From assembly GCA_900545085.1 (NCBI GenBank), contig UQXU01000011.1, positions 1 through 34,298 of the forward strand: a stretch of DNA of 34,298 nt, given 5' to 3'. Each line of letters begins with the position of its first letter. The stretch's first letter is position 1. Under the pieces are notes generated by a model that saw nothing but the letters and a program-made list of their open reading frames with translations, made no database searches and was not told the DNA's origin. The stretch is from an uncultured Eubacteriales bacterium (GTDB lineage: Bacteria > Bacillota > Clostridia > Christensenellales > Christensenellaceae). Positions 25,066 to 32,791 of the stretch are shown piece by piece. Made by a program: the position numbers and the translations under genes.

Positions 25066-25095
25066 AGTATAGCATTGTAGCATATCTACTAGCAA
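25066..25095 (-). promoter_or_regulatory. Probable ftsH promoter
   Basis: On the minus strand TTGCTA (25090-25095), an 18-base spacer ending in TGC, and TATACT (25066-25071), about 29 bases before the TTG start. Confidence 0.5.
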
Positions 25096-25198
25096 TTTAT
25101 AAGGAATTTGTGTGTAAACGTCGTTAAAGCGTTTTTACGCGCTATATTATAATTTAAGAAAAAAGCAAAAGTTATATTCGTAAATCCTCAAGATGGAA

Positions 25199-25765
25199 TT
25201 ACTTTGTATCCTCAATGTCTTTTTCGTATATTTCAGGTTTTAAAGTGCCGATGTACGGCAGATTGCGATACATTTTAGAATAATCCAAACCATATCCGAC
25301 GACAAATTCATCAGGTATGTCAAAGCCGACATAATCAGCCTGGAGCGGAACCTCGCGCCTGTCTTTTTTATCCAGGAGACAGCAGCATTTGACAGAATTC
25401 GCACCGCGGTTTTTGAGAAGATTGGTCAGCATATAAAGCGTGCGTCCAGAGTCGATTATATCTTCTACTATGAGTACGTCGCGGCCTGCTATATCTACCT
25501 CCAGATCGTAAAGTATGCGCACAGAGCCGGAAGAACTGGTAGAGTTGCCATAGCTGGATATGCGTATGAAGTCCATCGAAAGAGGTATTTCCAGCGCCAT
25601 CATCAGATCAATGTAAAAAACCACAGCGCCGTTCAATACGCATACGACCACAGGATCTTTTTCGCTGTAGTCTATACGAAGCTGAGCTGCAATTTCATTT
25701 ACACGCTGCTTAATTTGTTCGTTAGTATATAATACTTTTTGAATGTCCTTGTCCATTACACCCAT
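25199..25765 (-). CDS. hpt: Hypoxanthine phosphoribosyltransferase
   Basis: 188 residues from the ATG at 25765. This start is chosen because GGAGG lies 9 bases before it; the ATG at 25774 touches the ribosome site directly. The PRPP-binding motif VLIVEDIIDSGRTL (about 97-110) and the late VGFDIPDEFVVGYGLDYSKMYRNLPYIG match HGPRT. The enzyme recycles hypoxanthine and guanine to nucleotides using PRPP, whose synthase is encoded further down the same strand. The order tilS-hpt-ftsH is conserved in Bacillus, but here ppx and ppk1 separate tilS from hpt. Confidence 0.96.
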   Translation of the reverse strand: MGVMDKDIQKVLYTNEQIKQRVNEIAAQLRIDYSEKDPVVVCVLNGAVVFYIDLMMALEIPLSMDFIRISSYGNSTSSSGSVRILYDLEVDIAGRDVLIVEDIIDSGRTLYMLTNLLKNRGANSVKCCCLLDKKDRREVPLQADYVGFDIPDEFVVGYGLDYSKMYRNLPYIGTLKPEIYEKDIEDTK

Positions 25766-25796
25766 AATAAACATCCTCCGGTCAAATCTGTTTATG

Positions 25797-25802
25797 ATTA
25801 TA
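25797..25802 (-). promoter_or_regulatory. Extended -10 promoter of hpt
   Basis: On the minus strand TATAAT is preceded by TGC, about 32 bases before the hpt ATG. The -35 region is weak (TTTAAA at 16 bases). Confidence 0.5.
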
Positions 25803-25880
25803 GCATAACTTAGTGAGATTTAAAAGCTTTACTTTGCACTTTATGTAAAAAAAGAAGGGAAACGGATGTATGCGCATGAA

Positions 25881-25909
25881 AGTAAAAAGAGACGCGGCCG
25901 CGCCTCTTT
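25881..25909 (-). terminator. Terminator of ppk1
   Basis: A 24-base near-perfect palindrome (25886-25909), GC-rich at its centre (CGCGGCCGCG), is followed on the minus strand by a further run of T. Confidence 0.75.
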
Positions 25910-25937
25910 CAGTATGCTATACAAAAAGCCGACGAAC

Positions 25938-28067
25938 TTATTTTTTGCGGAATATCCCCAATATGCCTCTGCGGCGCTTTGTTTCTTTCGCCTCTTCCAG
26001 CTCGTCGGATCTTTCGGCTGCCGCCTTGGCCGCCATTTTCATGCGCTCCTCCTGCGCGCAGATATGAGCAGAGCTGGCGGGTTTTTTGATGTATGTTCCG
26101 TTGCTCGTCAGTATGCGCGCTTTTACGTTGTCGCGCAGCTGAAGGTCTATCAGCGAATTTATACGACTGCGGATATTAGGATCGAGTATCGGGCAGCCGA
26201 CCTCTACACGCCTATCCGTGTTGCGCGTCATAAAGTCGGCGGAGCTTATGTACATTTTTTCGTTTTCGTCTTTGCCGAATATGTATACGCGCGAATGCTC
26301 CAGAAAACGTCCGACGATGCTCGTTATGAAAATGTTTTCTGTCTTTTTGGGTATGCCGGGCAGCAGGCAGCATATGCCCCGGATGATCATACGGATTTGG
26401 ACGCCGGCCGCGCTTGCTTCATGCAGCTTTTGAAGCAGGTCTACGTCGGTGAAGGAGTTAATCTTAACCGTAATCTGACCGTGCCGACCCAATTCTATCT
26501 GTTCGTCTATGAGCTTCATGACTGTCTGTTTTAAGCTTGTAGGCGCGACTATCAGCCGATTATATTGCCCCTCAAGATTGCCTATCGCCATGTTTTTGAA
26601 GAATTCGTGCGCGTCCAGACCTATCTCCTGATTGGCGGTCAGGAGGCAAAGGTCGGTGTACTGTTTGGCTGTCTTTTCATTGTAGTTGCCCGTGCCGATT
26701 TGTGTGTAGTAACGGACTTTATCGCCGCGCCTTGCGGTTATGAGGCAGACCTTGGAGTGTACTTTAAAGTCCTCGAAGCCGTAAATTATTGTGCAGCCCG
26801 CTTCCTCCAGCTTTTCAGACCAGTCTATGTTGTTTTGTTCGTCAAATCTCGCGCGCAGCTCTATGAGACAAGATACGTCCTTGCCGTTTTCTGCGGCGGC
26901 GCAGAGATAGTCGACAATCTTGGTCTGGCTCGCCATGCGGTATATGGATATTTTTATAGAAATTACTTCCGGATCGTCTGCGGCTTCTTTAATCATTTGG
27001 AGGAAGCCGTCCATGCTTTCGTAAGGATATCCGAGCAGGACGTCGCCTTCGTCGACCTGTTTCATTATGCTCCTGTTCAGATTTAAATTAGGAGAGGGCT
27101 GCGGCGTGAAGGGCTCGTATAACAGAGCGGACTGCTGCGCGCTGTTTAGCTTTCCCTCAAGTGCAAAAACGTATTTGAGCTTGAGCGGAGCGGAGGTGAC
27201 GAATATTTGAGACGGCTTTATGGCGAGCCTGTCGCAAAGGCTGTCGCGCAGGTCGTTTGAAATACTGCCGGAAAGCTCTAAACGAACGACGGCGAGACGT
27301 TTGCGCTTGCTCAAAACCTTGCGCATTTTTTTGCGGAAATCGTCCTCAATGTCAAAGGCTTCGTCCTGCGGGCTTATATCCGCGTTTCGCGTGACGCAGA
27401 GAGCTACGCTTTCTTTGACCTTGTACATGCTGAATATACTTTCTACGAAGTGAAGTATGATATCTTCTATGCGGATGTAGCGTATCTCGGCGCCGGGCAG
27501 GTATACCACGTCGGGCAGGACGGTAGGGACGGGTATCAGCCCTATCAAGGTCTTGCCTTCGTGCGTGAGCTGTGCGGCTATGTATATCTGCTTGTTAGGG
27601 ATATGTGCGAAAGGATGCAGAGTGTCGATTATCTGCGGGCTCAATATGGGAAGTATATTGTTCTGATAGAATTCTTTTACAAACTTTTTCTCCGGGGATT
27701 CCAGCTCGGCATAGCGCAGACAGTATATCCCATGCTGACGAAGGAGTTTTTCTACGTCGGAAAAAATCTTTTCATGCTTAGGAATGAGCTTGTGGACTTG
27801 ATTGTATATTGCACTGAGCTGCTCTTCCGGCGTCATGCCGGAGCGCGAATCCACTGCATCTGCTTTGACTTGGTACATGTCGTAAAGACTGCCAACGCGC
27901 ACCATGAAAAATTCGTCCAGATTACTGCTGAAAATAGACGTGAATTTCAGCCTCTCTATAAGAGGTACGCTGTCGTCTGCTGCCTCGGAGAGCACGCGGT
28001 CGTTGAATCTAAGCCAGGATAGCTCGCGGTTTTGCGTAAATCCTTCGAGATACAGTTTCTTGTTCAT
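25938..28067 (-). CDS. ppk1: Polyphosphate kinase 1
   Basis: 709 residues, full length for PPK1. The N-terminal domain starts with NRELSWLRFNDRVLSEA and SNLDEFFMVRVG. The catalytic histidine is His437 in YGFEDFKVHSKVCLI; it carries the phosphate intermediate. The ATP-side motifs RMASQTKIV and RARFDEQNNI precede it. The enzyme makes inorganic polyphosphate from ATP and can run backwards. Its partner ppx lies upstream in the same orientation, so synthesis and breakdown genes are neighbours. The 296-base leader holds repeat copy B, so the mRNA may carry that structure in its 5' region. The ribosome site is AAAGGGG, 9 bases before the ATG. Confidence 0.96.
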   Translation of the reverse strand: MNKKLYLEGFTQNRELSWLRFNDRVLSEAADDSVPLIERLKFTSIFSSNLDEFFMVRVGSLYDMYQVKADAVDSRSGMTPEEQLSAIYNQVHKLIPKHEKIFSDVEKLLRQHGIYCLRYAELESPEKKFVKEFYQNNILPILSPQIIDTLHPFAHIPNKQIYIAAQLTHEGKTLIGLIPVPTVLPDVVYLPGAEIRYIRIEDIILHFVESIFSMYKVKESVALCVTRNADISPQDEAFDIEDDFRKKMRKVLSKRKRLAVVRLELSGSISNDLRDSLCDRLAIKPSQIFVTSAPLKLKYVFALEGKLNSAQQSALLYEPFTPQPSPNLNLNRSIMKQVDEGDVLLGYPYESMDGFLQMIKEAADDPEVISIKISIYRMASQTKIVDYLCAAAENGKDVSCLIELRARFDEQNNIDWSEKLEEAGCTIIYGFEDFKVHSKVCLITARRGDKVRYYTQIGTGNYNEKTAKQYTDLCLLTANQEIGLDAHEFFKNMAIGNLEGQYNRLIVAPTSLKQTVMKLIDEQIELGRHGQITVKINSFTDVDLLQKLHEASAAGVQIRMIIRGICCLLPGIPKKTENIFITSIVGRFLEHSRVYIFGKDENEKMYISSADFMTRNTDRRVEVGCPILDPNIRSRINSLIDLQLRDNVKARILTSNGTYIKKPASSAHICAQEERMKMAAKAAAERSDELEEAKETKRRRGILGIFRKK

Positions 28068-28123
28068 TTCATAAAACCCCTTTCAGTTGCAGAGAAAACC
28101 GAGCCGATTTATTTGGCACTTTT

Positions 28124-28251
28124 AACCGTGAACAGATTGCAGGCGTCGTGTTCCATCTAAGGCTTCAGCGTAGGTACAATACGCCGCTGAATCCTAAGAG
28201 GCTTCGCCCCTTGTTCACTTGTTGAATGACGGGGCAGCGCCCCTTATTGAA
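28124..28251 (+). repeat. Intergenic repeat, long copy (copy B)
   Basis: It begins with ACCGTGAACAGAT (28125-28137), has a structured 28-base core (28164-28191) and ends with a 47-base block (28205-28251) that matches copy C at 42 of 47 bases. GTGAACA pairs with TGTTCAC, GCCCC with GGGGC, and GGGGC also with the following GCCCC. It lies in the leader of ppk1; read on the ppk1 strand its orientation relative to the gene is the same as copy C to the acetyltransferase gene. Confidence 0.85.
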
Positions 28252-28331
28252 AAGCTATATGTTTTATTCCTTATAACAATATAATACCAAATTATTGAAT
28301 TTTTTACTATAGTTTTCGCTATATAATATAG

Positions 28332-28353
28332 GGACAGTTTTATTAAACTGTCC
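28332..28353 (-). terminator. Hairpin after ppx
   Basis: GGACAGTTT (28332-28340) pairs perfectly with AAACTGTCC (28345-28353) around TATT, ten bases after the ppx stop on the minus strand. The following sequence is AT-rich but lacks a clean T run, so termination may be partial. Confidence 0.5.
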
Positions 28354-28363
28354 GCAAAACACT

Positions 28364-29284
28364 TTATTTTAATACTCCGTTTTCTTTTAATGTGTGATAT
28401 AAAAATCCTTCGCGAACGCCGTATGAGCTGGTAATTATGCTCTCACATTCAAATTTTCGGCATATAGCAGAGAGAACGGCCATTCCGGGGAGCAGGGTGT
28501 GGATTCTCTCGGGCGTGCTGCGCAGTATTTCTTTAGTAAGTTTTTTACGGTTGCTTGTGAGCAGGGCAAAAACCCTGTCCAGGCATCTGGGGTGATAAGC
28601 GCTGAGCTGAACTTCGTCGAAAAGCCCCGAGAGCAGCTTCTGCGCTGCGCGGGAGCTCCCGCCGACGGTGAGTATCTTGTCGCTTTTCACGGGACATTTG
28701 GGCAGGCGCAGATTGGAGAGCTGACTCGAGACGGTGTTTTCTATTTTCTCCAGCTCATCGTGCGTGGGGATTATATCGCTGACAAAATTGTTGTATGAGT
28801 TCAGCGAGCCGATGGGGAGAGATTGAGAGAATACAATTTCCTTCTCGTTATAAAATACAAGCTCCGTGCTTCCGCCGCCTATATCTGCGATAAAACCGTC
28901 AGGCTCTCCCGTGATTCTCGTCGCGCCGTAAAAGTCGAAAGTCGCTTCTTCGTCGCCGGAGAGTACGCGGATGTCAAAGCCGGATCTGTCGGAGACCTCC
29001 GCGACGACCTCTTTGGAATTGGTTATGTTCCGAAGAGACGCCGTAGCGAAAGCGTATACCGCCTCGGCATTTACGTTGTCGAGAGCCTGAGAGAATTCAT
29101 ACAGCACTTCGACTGTTTTTTCTATGCCTTTGCGAGTCATGTGCCCGTCTTTTTCTATATAAGCCGCCAAGCCCGCCGCGACCTTTTTGTTCAGCATAGG
29201 CAGGAGAACCCCGCCTTTCAGCTTGTACAGCACTAATCTGATTGTGTTTGATCCGATGTCTATTACTCCGTAGAGTTTCTGCAA
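28364..29284 (-). CDS. ppx: Ppx/GppA-family phosphatase (exopolyphosphatase)
   Basis: 306 residues, the short form common in Bacillota, with an ASKHA fold. VIDIGSNTIRLVLY (about 7-20) is the first phosphate loop and FIADIGGGSTELVFY the second. It cleaves terminal phosphate from polyphosphate, or pppGpp to ppGpp in GppA-type members; the short form cannot be assigned to one by sequence. The start is a TTG at 29284 with a GAGGT site 8 bases upstream. It precedes ppk1, which makes the polyphosphate role more likely. Confidence 0.92.
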   Translation of the reverse strand: MQKLYGVIDIGSNTIRLVLYKLKGGVLLPMLNKKVAAGLAAYIEKDGHMTRKGIEKTVEVLYEFSQALDNVNAEAVYAFATASLRNITNSKEVVAEVSDRSGFDIRVLSGDEEATFDFYGATRITGEPDGFIADIGGGSTELVFYNEKEIVFSQSLPIGSLNSYNNFVSDIIPTHDELEKIENTVSSQLSNLRLPKCPVKSDKILTVGGSSRAAQKLLSGLFDEVQLSAYHPRCLDRVFALLTSNRKKLTKEILRSTPERIHTLLPGMAVLSAICRKFECESIITSSYGVREGFLYHTLKENGVLK

Positions 29285-29365
29285 TGTCGTTTACCTCACA
29301 AGTAATTATATTTTATTATAAGTCTGTTAAAAACAAAGCCCGGCTTGTGTAAAATAAAAGTTAAA

Positions 29366-30667
29366 CTATACGTCTGTTTCGCGTCTGTATTCCGCGCAGA
29401 CGCAATCGCCGCTGCTTGCCCTCGCGCTTTCGCCTACGGCATAGCCTATGACCCAGAGCACTTCGCTTCCGTGCGCGAGGAGGGGGATGGAGTCTCTTAG
29501 CTCGGCCGGTATTTTGCGGTCTGTCATAAATCGTGTCAGCTTTTTAGAACCGGGTGCGCCGAAGGGACGGAAAGTATCTCCCTGACGTTTAGTCCGAAGC
29601 TCCGTGTCCTGCACTGCCGAAGCGGACAGGTATTGTGTCTTTTCATCAGGCTCGGGGAATTCGTTCGGCAGTGAGCATGGGGTAAAAGTCAGACTGCCCG
29701 GCATTCCGAAAGCGCCTTCTTTAACCTGACGCAGCACGAGAGAATCGTAGCTTATCTGTGCGTAAATCCGGCCGGGGATGTTTTTAGCGGCTCCGTGGCG
29801 GCCGCGTTCCGCCATATCAATTATTTCCTCTATGTGTGTCAGCTCCAGATCTCTTGCGTTCGCTATGTGCATTATTATCCGCGTTTTCAGCGCGGGATGA
29901 AGCGAGTTGAAGTGTTCGAGATTAATTTCCGAGCCGCGTATGGTGGTTTGGGATATATCGTAAAGCGTGCTCAGCGCTATTTGAACGAGCGCGTCGTCAT
30001 CTCTGCGGGCGAGGCGGGCGGTGCGCGCCATGGCTTCGGGCAGAGCGGGGTTTATGCTTTGGAGCGCGGGCATGACGTCCTTGCGTATCAGATTGCGGGT
30101 GTAGGCGGAGTCTGAGTTGGTCTCGTCTGTGACGTAAGGGAGGGAATTAGCCGTGCAGTATGCGAGTATCTCTTTTTTTGTCACGTCGAGGAGAGGGCGA
30201 ATGTATCTGCCGTCGCGCATATATCGGATTCCGGAAAGTCCGGAGATCCCGGTGCCTCTCGTCAGGTTCATTATCATGGTCTCGCAGAGGTCGTCTCTAT
30301 GATGACCGAGCGCGATTTTGTCGGCGTTCACTCTGGAGAAAAAATCATAGCGCAGCCTGCGAGCGGCCATCTCTATGCTCTCTCCCGTTTCGCGGAGCTT
30401 CGGGACGTTCGCGCGTTCTACCGCAAGCTCCAGACCGAGCCGCTCGGCGAACCTGCGGCAGAATTTCATGTCGGAGATTGAAGCATCCCCTCGGATGCCG
30501 TGCTCAAAATGCAGCAATACAACTCTGATTCCCAAAGAATGACGCAAAGCGGCGAGTATGTGCGCCAGAGAGACGCTGTCCGCGCCGCCGGATAGAGCAA
30601 CGCCGATGGTTTCCCCGGGGCGTATCAGGTTGTTCTCTTTGATAGTGCGCAAAACTTTACTAATCAT
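29366..30667 (-). CDS. tilS: tRNA(Ile)-lysidine synthase
   Basis: 433 residues. The PP-loop ATP motif is SGGADS (26-31), followed by family motifs HFEHGIRGDAS, HHRDDLCETMIMNLTRGTG and VTDETNSDSAYTRNLIR. The C-terminal domain (about 360-433, with TFRPFGAPGSKKLTRFM) recognises tRNA. The enzyme converts C34 of the CAU anticodon of tRNA-Ile2 to lysidine, changing its decoding from Met to Ile. It is preceded by three tRNA genes and a terminator, and has its own promoter and an AAGGAGG site. Confidence 0.96.
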   Translation of the reverse strand: MISKVLRTIKENNLIRPGETIGVALSGGADSVSLAHILAALRHSLGIRVVLLHFEHGIRGDASISDMKFCRRFAERLGLELAVERANVPKLRETGESIEMAARRLRYDFFSRVNADKIALGHHRDDLCETMIMNLTRGTGISGLSGIRYMRDGRYIRPLLDVTKKEILAYCTANSLPYVTDETNSDSAYTRNLIRKDVMPALQSINPALPEAMARTARLARRDDDALVQIALSTLYDISQTTIRGSEINLEHFNSLHPALKTRIIMHIANARDLELTHIEEIIDMAERGRHGAAKNIPGRIYAQISYDSLVLRQVKEGAFGMPGSLTFTPCSLPNEFPEPDEKTQYLSASAVQDTELRTKRQGDTFRPFGAPGSKKLTRFMTDRKIPAELRDSIPLLAHGSEVLWVIGYAVGESARASSGDCVCAEYRRETDV

Positions 30668-30686
30668 AGCCTGTCCTCCTTAATAG

Positions 30687-30714
30687 ATTTTAACACGATA
30701 TTGAAAGAAGTCAA
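30687..30714 (-). promoter_or_regulatory. tilS promoter
   Basis: On the minus strand TTGACT (30709-30714), a 16-base spacer ending in TGT, and TAAAAT (30687-30692), 19 bases before the tilS ATG. It sits just after the tRNA terminator. Confidence 0.6.
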
Positions 30715-30723
30715 ATTGGAGAA

Positions 30724-30752
30724 TAAAAAAAGTCACCTTCGAAAAGGTGACT
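30724..30752 (-). terminator. Terminator of the tRNA operon
   Basis: AGTCACCTT and AAGGTGACT (30731-30739 and 30744-30752) pair around a 4-base loop, followed by seven T on the minus strand. Confidence 0.9.
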
Positions 30753-30757
30753 TGCAA

Positions 30758-30833
30758 TGGTGGGAACAATTGGGCTCGAACCAATGACCCCCTGCTTGTA
30801 AGGCAGGTGCTCTCCCAGCTGAGCTATGCTCCC
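30758..30833 (-). tRNA. tRNA-Val (anticodon TAC)
   Basis: 76 bases with encoded CCA. The acceptor arms GGGAGCA and TGTTCCC pair with one G-U. The anticodon stem CTGCC/GGCAG-type arms frame a loop with TAC. The T arm has GGTTCGAGCCC. Confidence 0.95.
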
Positions 30834-30837
30834 GACT

Positions 30838-30912
30838 TGGTGACCCCTAGGAGACTCGAACTCCTGTTACCGCCGTGAAAGGGCGGTGTCTTAACCACTT
30901 GACCAAGGGGCC
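30838..30912 (-). tRNA. tRNA-Glu (anticodon TTC)
   Basis: 75 bases with encoded CCA. The acceptor arms GGCCCCT and AGGGGTC pair. The anticodon loop CTTTCAC between CCGCC and GGCGG carries TTC. The T arm has GAGTTCGAACTC. Confidence 0.95.
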
Positions 30913-30919
30913 AGATTAA

Positions 30920-30996
30920 TGGTCGGGGTGAAAGGATTCGAACCTTCGGCCCCATGCTCCCAAAGCACGTGCGCTACCAAACTGCGCCACACCCCG
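30920..30996 (-). tRNA. tRNA-Pro (anticodon TGG)
   Basis: 77 bases with encoded CCA. The acceptor arms CGGGGTG and CACCCCG pair. The anticodon loop carries TGG. The T arm has AGGTTCGAATCCT. It is the first gene of the Pro-Glu-Val transcription unit. Confidence 0.95.
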
Positions 30997-31032
30997 GCGC
31001 ACCCCCGAGCCGCCGTGTCAGCGACGAATATT

Positions 31033-31061
31033 AGTATACTTTACTCCGATAATTTTGTCAA
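31033..31061 (-). promoter_or_regulatory. Strong sigma-A promoter of the tRNA operon
   Basis: On the minus strand a consensus TTGACA (31056-31061), 17 bases, TATACT (31033-31038), about 37 bases before tRNA-Pro. Confidence 0.85.
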
Positions 31062-31072
31062 TACATTTTTTT

Positions 31073-31115
31073 AAAAAAAACGGATTTTTTTCAAAAAATC
31101 TGCGTTTATTTTTCC
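31073..31115. terminator. Hairpin with T runs on both strands between divergent promoters
   Basis: GATTTTTT (31083-31090) and AAAAAATC (31093-31100) pair, extended by AAACG/CGTTT outside. A-rich and T-rich flanks give T runs on both strands. No gene is read into it from either side, so it may insulate the two promoters or remain from a lost gene. Confidence 0.4.
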
Positions 31116-31163
31116 CCCGCCCGGGATTTCCCAATCCCCTCTCCCGCAGAGCGCAAGCCAAGC

Positions 31164-31192
31164 TTGATAATGATGCAGATATGCTATATAAT
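31164..31192 (+). promoter_or_regulatory. miaB promoter
   Basis: TTGATA (31164-31169), 17 bases, TATAAT (31187-31192), 74 bases before the TTG start. Confidence 0.8.
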
Positions 31193-31265
31193 GTATAAAA
31201 GAAATGCGGATAGTTAATTAATTATATCGCGCCGCATCTATAATAAATCGGAGAAGCTTCAAATT

Positions 31266-32597
31266 TTGAACAACATATCTTTAGAGCAATATATACGTGA
31301 GAACAACTTAACTTATCAAATAGAGACATACGGATGTCAGATGAACGTGCATGATTCCGAAAAACTCGCAGGCATTTTAGAAGAGCTGGGCTACGCCCGC
31401 TGCGAGGATGGCGAGCCTGACTTAATACTATTCAATACATGCTGCGTGCGCGACAACGCAGAAAAACGTGTATTCGGCAATGTAGGCGCGCTGAAGCGCC
31501 GCTGCGCCAAAAACAAATCGCTTGTCGTCGCCGTATGCGGCTGTATGATGCAGCAGGAGGAAGTCGCCAAAAAGCTGTACGACACTTTCCCCTTTGTCAA
31601 AATAGTATTTGGTACAGGCGCTATGCACCGTCTGCCCGAAATGCTTTACACCACGCTGATATTGAAAAAACGCAATATGGATCTGGCGCAGGAGCAAACG
31701 ATAATAGAAGACGTTCCGATCCACCGTTCTTCCCCGCCTCTCGCCAGCGTCAGCATCATGCAGGGCTGCAATAATTTCTGCACATACTGCATAGTACCTT
31801 ACGTTCGAGGACGAGAGCGCAGCAGAAAACAAAGTGAAATCATAGATGAAGTCAAGCGGCTGATAGACTCGGGCTACCGCGAGATTATGCTTCTCGGGCA
31901 GAATGTAAACTCATACGGAGGCGGCCGGTTTCCCGAGCTTTTGGAGGCAGTCGCAGAGACAGGCATAGACAGAATTCGCTTCATGACCAGCCATCCAAAA
32001 GACGCAAGCGACGAGCTTTTCCGCGTAATGGCGAAGCACGGCAACATATGCAAACAGCTTCATCTGCCCGTTCAAGCCGGCTCAGACGAAATCCTCCGCA
32101 GAATGAACAGGCGCTACACTCGCGACGATTATCTCGCAAAGGTCGCCAGAGCGCGCGAGCTTATGCCGGAAATCGCTCTTACGACAGATATTATGATCGG
32201 CTTCCCGGGAGAGACAGAGGAGGACTTTCAGGATACGATGCAGCTCGTGCGCGACGTGCGATACTGCGCGGCGTACACATTCGTATACTCACCGCGCGCG
32301 GGTACTCCCGCCGCCTCCATGCCTGATCAGATACCCGACGACATAAAAAAAAGCCGCATAACGAGACTCGTCTCTCTTCAAAGCGAGCTTACCTATCAGG
32401 ATAATCTCAGCCGAGTCGGAGCCTCCGAGCGAATACTGGTCGAAGGACGCTCCACCCGGGGCGATGGAATATGCGGCAGAACAGACGGAGGCAGAATGGT
32501 AAATCTGCCCGGCTCCACGGAGCTTATAGGGCAATTTATAGATGTAATTATAACAGAAGCTCGGAAAACAACTCTTTACGCTAAGATTAAAAATTAA
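31266..32597 (+). CDS. miaB: tRNA-2-methylthio-N6-dimethylallyladenosine synthase MiaB
   Basis: 443 residues. The N-terminal methylthiotransferase domain has cluster cysteines 24 (TYGCQMN), 59 (FNTCCVR) and 93 (CGCMMQ). The radical SAM domain has C168-x3-C172-x2-C175 in GCNNFCTYCIVPYVRGRERSR-type context, split here as GCNNFCTYC and PYVRGRERS. A TRAM domain ends the protein (about 380-443). It adds the methylthio group to i6A37 of tRNAs reading UNN codons. The start is TTG with a GGAGAAG site; no ATG is near. It is followed by repeat copy C. No miaA or mutS gene adjoins in the window. Confidence 0.96.
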   Translation: MNNISLEQYIRENNLTYQIETYGCQMNVHDSEKLAGILEELGYARCEDGEPDLILFNTCCVRDNAEKRVFGNVGALKRRCAKNKSLVVAVCGCMMQQEEVAKKLYDTFPFVKIVFGTGAMHRLPEMLYTTLILKKRNMDLAQEQTIIEDVPIHRSSPPLASVSIMQGCNNFCTYCIVPYVRGRERSRKQSEIIDEVKRLIDSGYREIMLLGQNVNSYGGGRFPELLEAVAETGIDRIRFMTSHPKDASDELFRVMAKHGNICKQLHLPVQAGSDEILRRMNRRYTRDDYLAKVARARELMPEIALTTDIMIGFPGETEEDFQDTMQLVRDVRYCAAYTFVYSPRAGTPAASMPDQIPDDIKKSRITRLVSLQSELTYQDNLSRVGASERILVEGRSTRGDGICGRTDGGRMVNLPGSTELIGQFIDVIITEARKTTLYAKIKN

Positions 32598-32632
32598 CTC
32601 AGCGCAGGCTTCTGTCATGCTGTCAGACATTG

Positions 32633-32773
32633 TTCAACAAGGGGCGCCGCCCCGTAATTCAACAAGTGAACGAGGGGCAAACTCCCCCGGGGCTTTGGCG
32701 GCGGATTGCACCGCCGCTGAATGCTCAGATGCAGCCAGCCGCCTATAGCGGCGAGGTATATCTGTTCACAGTT
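32633..32773 (-). repeat. Intergenic repeat, long copy (copy C)
   Basis: It is in reverse orientation relative to copies A and B as written on the plus strand. The 47-base end block lies at 32633-32679, the 28-base core at 32694-32721 with a perfect GCGGCGG/CCGCCGC stem, and the other end (AACTGTGAACAGAT on the minus strand) at 32760-32773. It ends just before the ribosome site of the acetyltransferase gene, and an open frame runs through it by chance. Confidence 0.85.
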
Positions 32774-32791
32774 ATAAGGAGTACGGAAGAT

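Noticed and set aside
25866..26534. 222-codon plus-strand frame
   Set aside because: It is antisense to ppk1, covers the ppk1 terminator and has no family features.
28068..28363. Riboswitch in the ppk1 leader
   Set aside because: The folded sequence has homologous copies at 10499 and 32633 next to unrelated genes, so a repeat family explains it better; no known riboswitch core was seen.
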